DNA from: JBDREC01 sp043820105 [NCBI: Pseudomonadota bacterium]
GTDB taxonomy: Bacteria; Bdellovibrionota_F; JAHFAK01
NCBI GenBank assembly: GCA_043820105.1
Contig: JBDREC010000088.1
Coordinates: 40,133 to 104,132 of the forward strand
Length of the DNA: 64,000 nucleotides
Direction of reading: 5' to 3'
The notes beneath the pieces were generated by a model that saw nothing but the letters and a program-made list of their open reading frames with translations, had not been told where the DNA came from and did no database searches. The first letter of the stretch is position 1, and each line of letters begins with the position of its first letter. The translations under genes were made by a program, and so were the position numbers. Positions 17,496 through 24,610 of this stretch are shown here, one piece after another.

Positions 17496-18458
17496 ATGAA
17501 AAAAATATTTTCAATATACTTATTAATCGCGTTTTTAAGCTACCCATTCACCTCTTGCATGACAGGTGGAACATCCGCTTCCAGAAATCTTTCTGACACT
17601 GGTGGCATAACAGATCCTGGCGCCGGCTGGGATATTGATCCAGGTGATCCTTTTGCTGGTCTTGAGGATTATGACACAACAGACACAGATGGTGATGGGG
17701 TGCCTGACTGGATTGAAGAAGAATATGGCTCAGATCCAAATGATCCAGATTCAATCCCGGATTTAGAAGCAGCCCTTGGTTATGACGAAAGTCTTGATGC
17801 TTCCGGCATGGAAAACCTGGCTAGCACCCTTGGAGGCCTGACTGTCACCATAGCTTCAACCTTGATTTCCTGGGGTTTAACAGCAAATGCGAAAATGTGT
17901 ATCAAGCCATCTGGCAAAGGTAACATAAAAGCATCAGACCTGGAAGCCCTTCAAGGAGCAACACTTTCAATTTCAGGTGGCGCTGGAAGCTTGACCCTAG
18001 CAGGCGGCCTGTACACAATGACAACAGCTGGGGCTCAGGGTGATTATATAGATGCAGGAAATTTTACAATATCCAAAGGTCATCTTATTTTAAAACCAAT
18101 GGGAAAGGAATGTGTTTATACTTATAGTGCTAGTATTCAGGAAGTGCAAAATGAAGGTTCATGCAATCTGTTTTGTATTGGAACCGGAAGTATTCCCTAT
18201 AGTGATTTAGTAGTTGATGGTGTACCAGTCTGCAAAAATGAATGCACAAAACCTAATGACGGAACAGCAATGGCAACAAAGCATAACACACCTCAACTGG
18301 GCTGGGCTGATCCAATTGAATCCTCAAAAATCGATCAATTCAAGTTAGAAGGAATAGACTCTCCAACTAAAACCCCAATAAGCCTAACGTACTCGAACAC
18401 TGGATATAAAAGTACTGGAGTTAGTTATAATGACATCGATGAACCCAGAACTTTCTAA
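17496..18458 (+). CDS. B2: TSP3-loop lipoprotein, unit 2
   Basis: 320 residues. Lipobox FTSC (Cys21), then MTGGTSASRNLSD, an acidic Gly/Asp/Trp stretch and the calcium loop DTDGDGVPD followed by WIEEEYGSDPNDPDSIPDLE. Conserved helices LASTLGGLTVTIASTLISWG and the C-terminal beta-rich half (ILKPMGKECVYTYSASIQEV, QLGWADPI, KLEGIDS) align with B3. The C-terminus is the most diverged part among the three B proteins. It is the second gene of the unit. Function is unknown and likely depends on the partner A2. Confidence 0.83.
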   Translation: MKKIFSIYLLIAFLSYPFTSCMTGGTSASRNLSDTGGITDPGAGWDIDPGDPFAGLEDYDTTDTDGDGVPDWIEEEYGSDPNDPDSIPDLEAALGYDESLDASGMENLASTLGGLTVTIASTLISWGLTANAKMCIKPSGKGNIKASDLEALQGATLSISGGAGSLTLAGGLYTMTTAGAQGDYIDAGNFTISKGHLILKPMGKECVYTYSASIQEVQNEGSCNLFCIGTGSIPYSDLVVDGVPVCKNECTKPNDGTAMATKHNTPQLGWADPIESSKIDQFKLEGIDSPTKTPISLTYSNTGYKSTGVSYNDIDEPRTF

Positions 18459-18613
18459 AAACATGCCTAAATTTCAGCAAAAAATTAAAAAAATGGTGGT
18501 TTTTGGATATACAATCAGAATTAGGATTAGGATTAGGATTAAGTTTAGAATTTGTTTTCAATAATCAAAATCCATTAACCCTCCAATAAGCCCATGAAAT
18601 CACTAAAAAACAA

Positions 18614-18666
18614 ACTTACCACCTAGCACTTACCACTTACCACTTACCACTTACCACTTACCACTT
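18614..18666. repeat. CACTTAC heptamer array before the unit 3 promoter
   Basis: Seven or more ACTTACC units, the first one or two degenerate, end 8 bp before the -24 element. The flanks align with those of the AGCTTAC array of unit 2. Confidence 0.85.
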
Positions 18667-18673
18667 CCCCACT

Positions 18674-18689
18674 TGGCACAGATCTTGAA
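18674..18689 (+). promoter_or_regulatory. Sigma-54 promoter of unit 3 (A3-B3), weak -12
   Basis: TGGCAC-AGATC-TTGAA with 10-bp spacing between GG and GA. The -24 element is perfect and -12 has A in place of C, as in unit 2. Confidence 0.7.
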
Positions 18690-18757
18690 AAATAACCTAA
18701 TTAGAGCGTAAAAAACGTTAAATATTATGAAATAAAAACACTTTGGGGAGTTAAGTA

Positions 18758-19936
18758 ATGAAAAATATTAAACTATTTATTGCCTTAGCATTGCTCATAG
18801 CAATATCAACAATTGCTTGCGGACCAAGCGCAGCCAGAAATGCTTCAGAATTTCAAAATCCACTTGATAACTTATTAGACAAATGGGGTCAATGTGTAGA
18901 AGTATCACCAACAGCCACAGATCCATACTGCATAGATTCAGATGGAGACGGTTTTCCAGATCTAGTAGAACTAGAAATGGGAACAGATCCAAATGATGGA
19001 GATATGACTCAAGAAGAGTTTTGCCTAAATGCAATGCAAACTGGTTCTGAATATGCTGATGCATATTGTGAGGCAATGGGTCTTGGTGGTGGATTTAATG
19101 ATCTTTTAAATCAAGCTGCCGCTGGCAGTGGATTTAATTCAGAACTTTTAATATCAATTCTTCAAATAACAGGTGATGCTTTAACTCAGATTCTAACAGC
19201 TTTTGCTGAAGCAGGAAAGACAAGCAATCCACAAGGGGGCACAATGCCATCTGGTTATAATTATCAAAATGATAAAATAGATAGAGATGAGCTTGCAGAA
19301 CTTCTGAATCAAATGAGAACAAATCCAGATACAAGCTCTTCATCAACAAGCAATAGAGGAAAATCAACACCAACAACAGAGTCAGTAACTCCTGATGAGT
19401 ATACTTTTTATAAATTTGATGACGATGTATTTTCTAACATTTCAACTTTTGCAACAACTTTAGATGCAAACTATGAAGCAGAAACAATGATGCCTTTAGC
19501 TGCAGATAATCCTACTTACCTGAATATCATAAATGTTGAAGGTAGCAAGTATGAATATGTAATAGGAACATATGCTGACTATGGTTACTCATATGAATTT
19601 GGGTATATTAATAATGGTTGTGGCGCTCCTGGTTGTGACCTTATATTAACACCATTTTCAACTCAGCAAAATATTTTTAAAAGTTACACAGCATTATCAT
19701 ACACTGGCTGTAAAGAAGTTAAAAGTCAAAATGGCAAAACCGAATATGATGCATTAAAATCTCAAAGCACTGGTGCAGTTTATAAATTTGCATTATGCTA
19801 CAAATCCATTGCTCAGCAGGCATATGATGGAGAATTATTGGAGCACTGTGATTATTATTTTAGAGCAAACCCCGTTGACTGCAATGATAAAAGTGATGAA
19901 TTAGAAGCAGCTGAAGCCGATGCAACAGATGAATAA
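18758..19936 (+). CDS. A3: TSP3-loop lipoprotein, unit 3
   Basis: 392 residues. Lipobox STIAC (Cys21), then PSAARNASEFQNPLDNLLD and the calcium loop DSDGDGFPD followed by VELEMGTDPNDGDMTQEEFC. It is nearly identical to A2 through LLISILQITGDALTQILTAF, while its C-terminal half is closer to A1 (STGAVYKFALCY, YYFRANPVDCNDKSDE). This mosaic pattern suggests gene conversion between copies. A GGGGAG ribosome site precedes ATG 18758. B3 follows after 29 bp. The function is unknown. Confidence 0.85.
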   Translation: MKNIKLFIALALLIAISTIACGPSAARNASEFQNPLDNLLDKWGQCVEVSPTATDPYCIDSDGDGFPDLVELEMGTDPNDGDMTQEEFCLNAMQTGSEYADAYCEAMGLGGGFNDLLNQAAAGSGFNSELLISILQITGDALTQILTAFAEAGKTSNPQGGTMPSGYNYQNDKIDRDELAELLNQMRTNPDTSSSSTSNRGKSTPTTESVTPDEYTFYKFDDDVFSNISTFATTLDANYEAETMMPLAADNPTYLNIINVEGSKYEYVIGTYADYGYSYEFGYINNGCGAPGCDLILTPFSTQQNIFKSYTALSYTGCKEVKSQNGKTEYDALKSQSTGAVYKFALCYKSIAQQAYDGELLEHCDYYFRANPVDCNDKSDELEAAEADATDE

Positions 19937-19965
19937 ACAAACATTATAAAGGAAAAGAGCAAATT

Positions 19966-20928
19966 ATGAAAAAGATATTTTCAATATATTTAATAATAGC
20001 ATTATTAAGCTACCCACTAAGTTCTTGCATGAGTGGTCAAGCTGCCGGATCAAGAGCTTTATCAGATAGTGGAGCAACAGACACAGGTGATGGCTGGGAA
20101 TTTGATCCGAATGATCCATTTGGCGGGTTAGATGGCATTGATACAACAGACACTGATGGTGATGGAGTTTATGATTGGATTGAAGAAGAATATGGTTCAG
20201 ATCCAAATGATCCAAATTCAATACCAGATCTTGAATCAGCTCTTGGTTATGACGCGAGTCTTGATTCAAGTGGTTTAGACAGTCTTGCTGACACCTTAGG
20301 TGGCCTAACAATTTCACTTGCTACAACATTAATTTCTTGGGGATTAACCGCTAATGCCGTTATGTGCGTAACCCCAGGCCCAGGAAAAGGAAATATTGAA
20401 ACAACAGATCAAGAAGCATTAATTGGAGCATCATTTGCAATGGTTTCGTCAGAAGCTGCTGGAGCAATTAAATTTGATGAACAAACTAGATACTATCTAA
20501 CAACAGTTATTCCTGATTTTGATGATCCCTTTACGGAAACTGGATATTTTAAAATCATAAAAGGTAAATTAATTCTAAAACCAGTCGGAAAAGCCTGCGT
20601 TTATACTTATAAGGCTAGCATTCAAGAGATAACATGTGAACCTTGCGTTACAACAGACTTTCCTATAAGCGATGCTTTGCTTACCATGTTTGGAGATACG
20701 AAATGCACTTCTAATACAAAAAATCAAGTAGCTGGCACTTATATGGGCTGGCAAGATCCAATTGAAACATCAACCTTACTAGAAATGAAAATAGAAGGAA
20801 TTGACTCTCAATCAAAAGCTGAAATTATTGGCCTATATACAAATGCAAGAGCTGGTCAAGGAAATGATATGGAGTGTGACGAAGTTTCAAAATCTGAGAC
20901 AATGACCATTAGAACTATGGCTGAATAA
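19966..20928 (+). CDS. B3: TSP3-loop lipoprotein, unit 3
   Basis: 320 residues. The first 20 residues are almost identical to those of B2; lipobox LSSC (Cys21). The calcium loop DTDGDGVYD (residues 62-70) is followed by WIEEEYGSDPNDPNSIPDLE. Helices LADTLGGLTISLATTLISWG and a C-terminal half with CVYTYKASIQEITCEPC and MGWQDPI are shared with B1 and B2. It ends the three-unit array. A 26-bp-arm inverted repeat and the Tad-like genes follow. Role unknown. Confidence 0.83.
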   Translation: MKKIFSIYLIIALLSYPLSSCMSGQAAGSRALSDSGATDTGDGWEFDPNDPFGGLDGIDTTDTDGDGVYDWIEEEYGSDPNDPNSIPDLESALGYDASLDSSGLDSLADTLGGLTISLATTLISWGLTANAVMCVTPGPGKGNIETTDQEALIGASFAMVSSEAAGAIKFDEQTRYYLTTVIPDFDDPFTETGYFKIIKGKLILKPVGKACVYTYKASIQEITCEPCVTTDFPISDALLTMFGDTKCTSNTKNQVAGTYMGWQDPIETSTLLEMKIEGIDSQSKAEIIGLYTNARAGQGNDMECDEVSKSETMTIRTMAE

Positions 20929-21008
20929 AAATAAAATAATTAAGATTTCTTGAAATTGCTTTCCTAATTTCCTATAATAATATAGAGTTTTTAAATAAAA
21001 GACTGGTG

Positions 21009-21072
21009 GTCATTCTGAACTTGTTTCAGAATCCACTGCGTCCAAGGGATCCTGAAACAAGTTCAGGATGAC
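21009..21072. repeat. Inverted pair of CTGAAACAAGTTCAG elements
   Basis: Arms at 21009-21034 and 21047-21072 are 26 bp each, complementary at 24 positions, with a 12-bp loop. Each arm is itself a copy of the dispersed palindrome found at 2565 and 33887. The stem could act as a terminator after B3. Confidence 0.85.
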
Positions 21073-21095
21073 AAGCCAATATATATTGGAATAAA

Positions 21096-21698
21096 ATGAA
21101 TAAATTTAATTTACGACATACTACATACAACTTACGACTTAAACGAAAAGGACAAACTTTAATTGAGTTTGCTCTCATCTTGCCCTTTTGGTTTTTTCTA
21201 GTTTTCTTTTTTATCAAGCTTTGCTTTTTCTTGGTAGAAGAGCACATTGGAACATACATAGCATTTATGGCAGCCAGATCATATCAAGTTTATGGAAATG
21301 AAAAAGAAGAAAATGGCTCTGAAATGAAATATAAAAAAGTGGCAAAAGATATGTTATCTCACTCTTTTTTATTTACAAGTGAAAATGAACAAACCATAGA
21401 TGTTTTCGTAGACAGCGCTAAAGCTCAAAATATGACTGTCTTTTCACAAGAAAGTAACTTTTACCAATACGATGCGCTGCTTGATATATATGGAATGTCA
21501 CAAAACCAAGATAATTACACATTAGGAGTCCAATCCCCTGATCAAGCAATAGACAAAGGACGCTTCGGAATTTTAAAACTAACCTTTCCACACACCTGGA
21601 ATATTTTCCCAATGTTAGGTGGATCGATGTTTGATAAACATGAGATTTATGTACCGTATAGGCTGGAGCCTTTGTTGATACCCGATAGCGGGGGGTAG
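21096..21698 (+). CDS. TadE-like pseudopilin
   Basis: 200 residues. The TadE-type segment RKGQTLIEFALILPFWFFLV starts at about residue 17: a basic/Gly cleavage context, Glu five residues into the hydrophobic run and a single membrane helix, as in minor pseudopilins of Tad/Flp pili. The exported part (about 45-200) is unique. Residues 6-15 (LRHTTYNLRL) are encoded by a degenerate 7-bp array (21111-21141) that looks like an insertion in the leader; no in-frame start lies between the array and the helix, so it must be translated. It is the first of three Tad-like genes, about 170 bp after B3. Confidence 0.8.
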   Translation: MNKFNLRHTTYNLRLKRKGQTLIEFALILPFWFFLVFFFIKLCFFLVEEHIGTYIAFMAARSYQVYGNEKEENGSEMKYKKVAKDMLSHSFLFTSENEQTIDVFVDSAKAQNMTVFSQESNFYQYDALLDIYGMSQNQDNYTLGVQSPDQAIDKGRFGILKLTFPHTWNIFPMLGGSMFDKHEIYVPYRLEPLLIPDSGG

Positions 21699-21707
21699 TG
21701 GGGTGTT

Positions 21708-21746
21708 GGTATTTGGTATTCAGTATTTAGTATTCAGTATTCGGTA
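21708..21746. repeat. GTATTCA heptamer array, left arm
   Basis: GGTATTT, GGTATTC, AGTATTT, AGTATTC, AGTATTC, GGTAGG in tandem. Its reverse complement series is at 22223-22250, so the two arms bracket the four-helix-bundle gene. Confidence 0.85.
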
Positions 21747-21805
21747 GGTGAATAGAGGGTGTTATTGTTAATGTGCTTTGGTGAATAAAGCTATATTGAG
21801 GTTTT

Positions 21806-22162
21806 ATGACGATTAAAAATTTTAGAGAATTAATTGTTTGGCAAAAGGGAGTTGAATTAACAGAATTAGTTTATAAAATTACTAAAAGCTTTCCTAAGCA
21901 CGAACAGTACTGTTTAAATCAGCAAATAAGAAGATGTGCAATTTCAATCCCATCTAACATTGCAGAAGGTTTCGCGAGAAAACACAACAAAGAATTTAAA
22001 CAGTTTTTATATATTTCTTTAGGTTCATTGGCTGAACTCGAAACGCAATTAGAAATAGCAAACAAACTAGCATATATGAATAATAAAATTTATGATAACA
22101 TAATCACAGAAGTTACACATGAATATAAAATGATTTTAAATTTAATAAAAAAACTAAAATAA
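21806..22162 (+). CDS. Four-helix-bundle protein (23S rRNA IVP / S23 family)
   Basis: 118 residues. The full family pattern is visible: NFRELIVWQKGVELTELVY, FPKHEQYCLNQQIRRCAISI, PSNIAEGFARK, FLYISLGSLAELETQLEIA and a last helix. Members are small helical bundles first found in intervening sequences of 23S rRNA genes and structurally related to the Avd protein of diversity-generating retroelements; their molecular role is not settled. Here it sits alone between a TadE and a TadG-like gene, flanked by inverted 7-bp arrays (21708-21746 and 22223-22250), as if it had arrived as a unit. No reverse transcriptase or rRNA gene is nearby. Confidence 0.9.
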   Translation: MTIKNFRELIVWQKGVELTELVYKITKSFPKHEQYCLNQQIRRCAISIPSNIAEGFARKHNKEFKQFLYISLGSLAELETQLEIANKLAYMNNKIYDNIITEVTHEYKMILNLIKKLK

Positions 22163-22184
22163 AATAGAAAGATTTTCAATAATA

Positions 22185-23603
22185 ATGAAAAATATCTTCA
22201 AAAAATGGACCCCTCTTAAACCAAATACTAAATACCGAATACTGAATACTAACCACGGCCAGGCCCTAATAATGTTCGCCCTCTCAGTCATGCTATTCAT
22301 GGTCCTACTCAGCTTTGTTGCAAATATGTCTCGCTTAACAAACTATAAAATCCGCCTGCAAACAGCTGTAGATATGGCGGCCTATAATGCAGCGGCCATC
22401 ATGGCTTATTATATGTCGAATGATTCGCCTGATGAGGATTCTGTGGCTGAGATAAACAGGGAAATAATGATAGATTTCGTGAAATTTCGGGAGGGAGTAA
22501 CTTTGGCGAATTGTTCTAAGATACCGACTGAACATGGTCCTAGAGAAAACTGTTATCCTGGTATGATGTTAGAAATGTCAGAATGTGATGCTGCCCCTGG
22601 AATTGGTCCCCCTTGTACACATCCTGGGGTTGGATCACGGGCAAGTGAATCAATAGATGCATATTATGATGATTATTTGGCAAGAACCGAAAAAAGACAT
22701 GAAAAAATCTATTATTTAATGTTAAATGCTTATAAAAACGCAATAACTTCTGCTAAAAAAACTATTGAAGCAAATTTACCTAATGTTGATGTAGAAAATG
22801 AACTTATAACAATTGCAAATCCATTAAAATTTATCCAGGAATCTGAAAATATTATCCCTTCATTTTATTGCCCTGAAATACAAGCGGGATGGCAAACTGA
22901 ATATAATTGTTTTTGCACATTATCCTCAAGTCCTGACCCAACATTTATGGCAATGCCTTATGATGAAAAAATAGGCTCTGTAAACCGCCGACTTATTTTT
23001 GACAGAACTAATTCTTCTGGTTATTTTTTAGTAGGCGTTGTTCAAAGTGCCCATGATCCGGTCTTTGACCCAAGCACAAAAGAAAAGCCAGCCCCATTTG
23101 ATTATATGAACTTTTCATCTGCCTTTGGAAGACATGATTTCCCGGCTATGCAGGCCTGGGCAGCTGCTGCGCCTTATAGAGATTGGAATGAAGTAACAAA
23201 TTCAAGCGATACACCCATTAGAGACCCCTATTTAAAAGAATACATTCAAAGAACAGTTGATGTAATTCGTAATTGGCATCATGATCACAAGAGATATCAT
23301 GAATATTGGAGTAGTCTTAATAATCTACATGGTGACTATTATGCTGAAGGCCCCCCTGATGAAACGGATTACGCCCCTGACGCCCTCTTTTACCCAAATC
23401 CAAAATACAGAGTTCGCTTCATCCCTCTTGCTGGTGGAGAAGGACCATATGGATTAGGATTATATGGAAAAGATTCAAGTGCAAATCCATTTGAACTTTT
23501 TGGATTATCTGAGATATTATTTGGCAATGATGCATATGTAAATCATTTGGCTTCGTCAGGAGTGAATGCGCAGAATGCTTATAAGGCGTTGTTTAGGCAT
23601 TGA
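22185..23603 (+). CDS. TadG-like exported protein
   Basis: 472 residues. HGQALIMFALSVMLFMVLLS at about residues 25-44 is a Tad-type membrane segment with the Gly-Gln start; VDMAAYNAAAIMAYY after it is the conserved patch of TadG-like proteins. The remainder is periplasmic or external, with several Cys-Pro pairs (NCYPGMM, PPCTHPG, YNCFCTLSSSP). The leader before the helix (residues about 12-24, PNTKYRILNTN) is encoded by the 7-bp array at 22223-22250. It lies between two TadE-like genes and probably works with them in pilus or surface assembly. No TadA ATPase or prepilin peptidase is in the window. Confidence 0.78.
   Translation: MKNIFKKWTPLKPNTKYRILNTNHGQALIMFALSVMLFMVLLSFVANMSRLTNYKIRLQTAVDMAAYNAAAIMAYYMSNDSPDEDSVAEINREIMIDFVKFREGVTLANCSKIPTEHGPRENCYPGMMLEMSECDAAPGIGPPCTHPGVGSRASESIDAYYDDYLARTEKRHEKIYYLMLNAYKNAITSAKKTIEANLPNVDVENELITIANPLKFIQESENIIPSFYCPEIQAGWQTEYNCFCTLSSSPDPTFMAMPYDEKIGSVNRRLIFDRTNSSGYFLVGVVQSAHDPVFDPSTKEKPAPFDYMNFSSAFGRHDFPAMQAWAAAAPYRDWNEVTNSSDTPIRDPYLKEYIQRTVDVIRNWHHDHKRYHEYWSSLNNLHGDYYAEGPPDETDYAPDALFYPNPKYRVRFIPLAGGEGPYGLGLYGKDSSANPFELFGLSEILFGNDAYVNHLASSGVNAQNAYKALFRH
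22223..22250. repeat. AATACTG heptamer array, right arm, translated
   Basis: AAATACT, AAATACC, GAATACT, GAATACT: the reverse complement of the array at 21708-21746. It lies inside the first codons of the TadG-like gene. Confidence 0.85.
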
Positions 23604-23606
23604 GAA

Positions 23607-23660
23607 TAAGTGGTAAGTCGTAAGTGGTAAGTGGTAAGTGGTAAGTGGTAAGTCGTAAGT
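23607..23660. repeat. TAAGTGG heptamer array
   Basis: Seven TAAGTGG/TAAGTCG units plus TAAGT directly after the TadG-like stop codon. It is the inverted partner of the array at 23792-23865, about 130 bp away. Confidence 0.92.
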
Positions 23661-23753
23661 ATTTGTTGATGAAGTTAAGGTTTTTTGATTTGAATTAAAG
23701 ATTGAGCTAAGGAGCTTATAAATCAAATTCAGGACGCTAACAAAGAGGAATAA

Positions 23754-24497
23754 ATGAATAAAACCAAAAACATCCAAAAACTAGCAAAGCCCTTACGACT
23801 TACGACTTACCACTTACGACTTACCACTTACCACTTACCACTTACCACTTACCACTTACCACTTAAACGCCGTGCCCAAACCATCATCGAATTCGCCTTT
23901 GTCGTTTTCTTTATTGCTCTGTTTATCCTTGCTGCTCTTTATTTCTCAAGAGTCCTGAAATTCGCTACATCTAAAAACCTTAGAATTAGAACTGACATTA
24001 TGAAAGAATATACAACCTGTGAATCCAGATTTTATGATTATTATCTTTTGCAGTCCATGGAAGGAATAGATAATCCACCCAGTGAAAACCTGGGCTTTAG
24101 AACAAATACTCATATTGAAAATCAAGAGCCTTTAAGATGGTTCACAACAGATGGTTCTGGATCAAGAGATATTGCTTATATTTACGCGGGAAAAAGCCTT
24201 GAGGAGGGAGGATATGCTCCAAACATATTTGCAGATCCAGAAGCAAAGTTTTTTGTTGGCTATGGCTCATTTTTGTTAATGTTAAATGAAGATGAACTCC
24301 CTGATGCTTCTTTGCCAATGAATGATTACGAATCTTTTCAGGAAGAATATGCAGGTGGAACCTCAGATTCATGGACAACTGCTTCGCGAATAGAAAAGTT
24401 GAAAGATAATCTTGATTATGAACAAAGGCGGCAATCTGATTACAATAGGGTTTTAGCGGATCCTAATCGGAATGTTTGGATAAATAATCAGAAATAA
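23754..24497 (+). CDS. TadE-like pseudopilin with repeat-encoded leader
   Basis: 247 residues. AGAGGAATAA before ATG 23754 supports this start. Residues about 14-37 are an imperfect heptapeptide repeat (LTTYHLR, LTTYHLP, LTTYHLP) encoded by ten 7-bp units. It is followed at once by KRRAQTIIEFAFVVFFIALF, a TadE-type cleavage site and membrane helix. No alternative start exists between repeat and helix, so the repeat must be translated as the cytoplasmic leader. A prepilin-type peptidase would remove it from the mature protein, which explains why it is tolerated. The exported domain is unique. It is the last gene of the Tad-like group. Confidence 0.8.
   Translation: MNKTKNIQKLAKPLRLTTYHLRLTTYHLPLTTYHLPLKRRAQTIIEFAFVVFFIALFILAALYFSRVLKFATSKNLRIRTDIMKEYTTCESRFYDYYLLQSMEGIDNPPSENLGFRTNTHIENQEPLRWFTTDGSGSRDIAYIYAGKSLEEGGYAPNIFADPEAKFFVGYGSFLLMLNEDELPDASLPMNDYESFQEEYAGGTSDSWTTASRIEKLKDNLDYEQRRQSDYNRVLADPNRNVWINNQK
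23792..23865. repeat. CTTACCA heptamer array inside a TadE-like gene
   Basis: Ten CTTACCA/CTTACGA units plus CTTA, in frame with the gene at 23754. Together with 23607-23660 it forms a long inverted repeat. Confidence 0.93.
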
Positions 24498-24505
24498 GTG
24501 CTAAG

Positions 24506-24594
24506 TTTGTAGTGGAGGGGCTTGTCCCCTCCTTAATACGGGCAGGGCTTGTCCCTCGCGTAAAAAGGGAGGGGATAAACCCCTCCCCTACAAG
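24506..24594. repeat. G+C-rich palindromic intergenic element
   Basis: Stems GGAGGGG/CCCCTCC (24514-24532, loop CTTG), GGGCAGGG/CCCT, and GGGAGGGG/CCCCTCCC (24567-24587), enclosed by TTGTAG and CTACAA ends. It resembles the widespread REP-like GGGCTTGTCCC elements and may terminate the Tad-like transcript. Confidence 0.85.
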
Positions 24595-24610
24595 GATGAA
24601 GGAAAGATGA

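Larger units (their letters stand above)
18459..18757. other. Gap between units 2 and 3
   Basis: 299 bp, clearly related to the gap before unit 2: a shared ATGCCTAAATTTCAGC block (18463-18484), ATTAGG hexamers (18520-18537), a heptamer array and a sigma-54 promoter in the same order, but without the inverted GAATTTT element. Confidence 0.8.

Noticed and set aside
21806-22162. Diversity-generating retroelement with Avd
   Set aside because: The helical bundle is Avd-related, but no reverse transcriptase, template repeat or variable repeat is in the window.
24142-24378. Minus-strand open frame in the TadE-like gene
   Set aside because: Antisense shadow without ribosome site or recognisable protein features.
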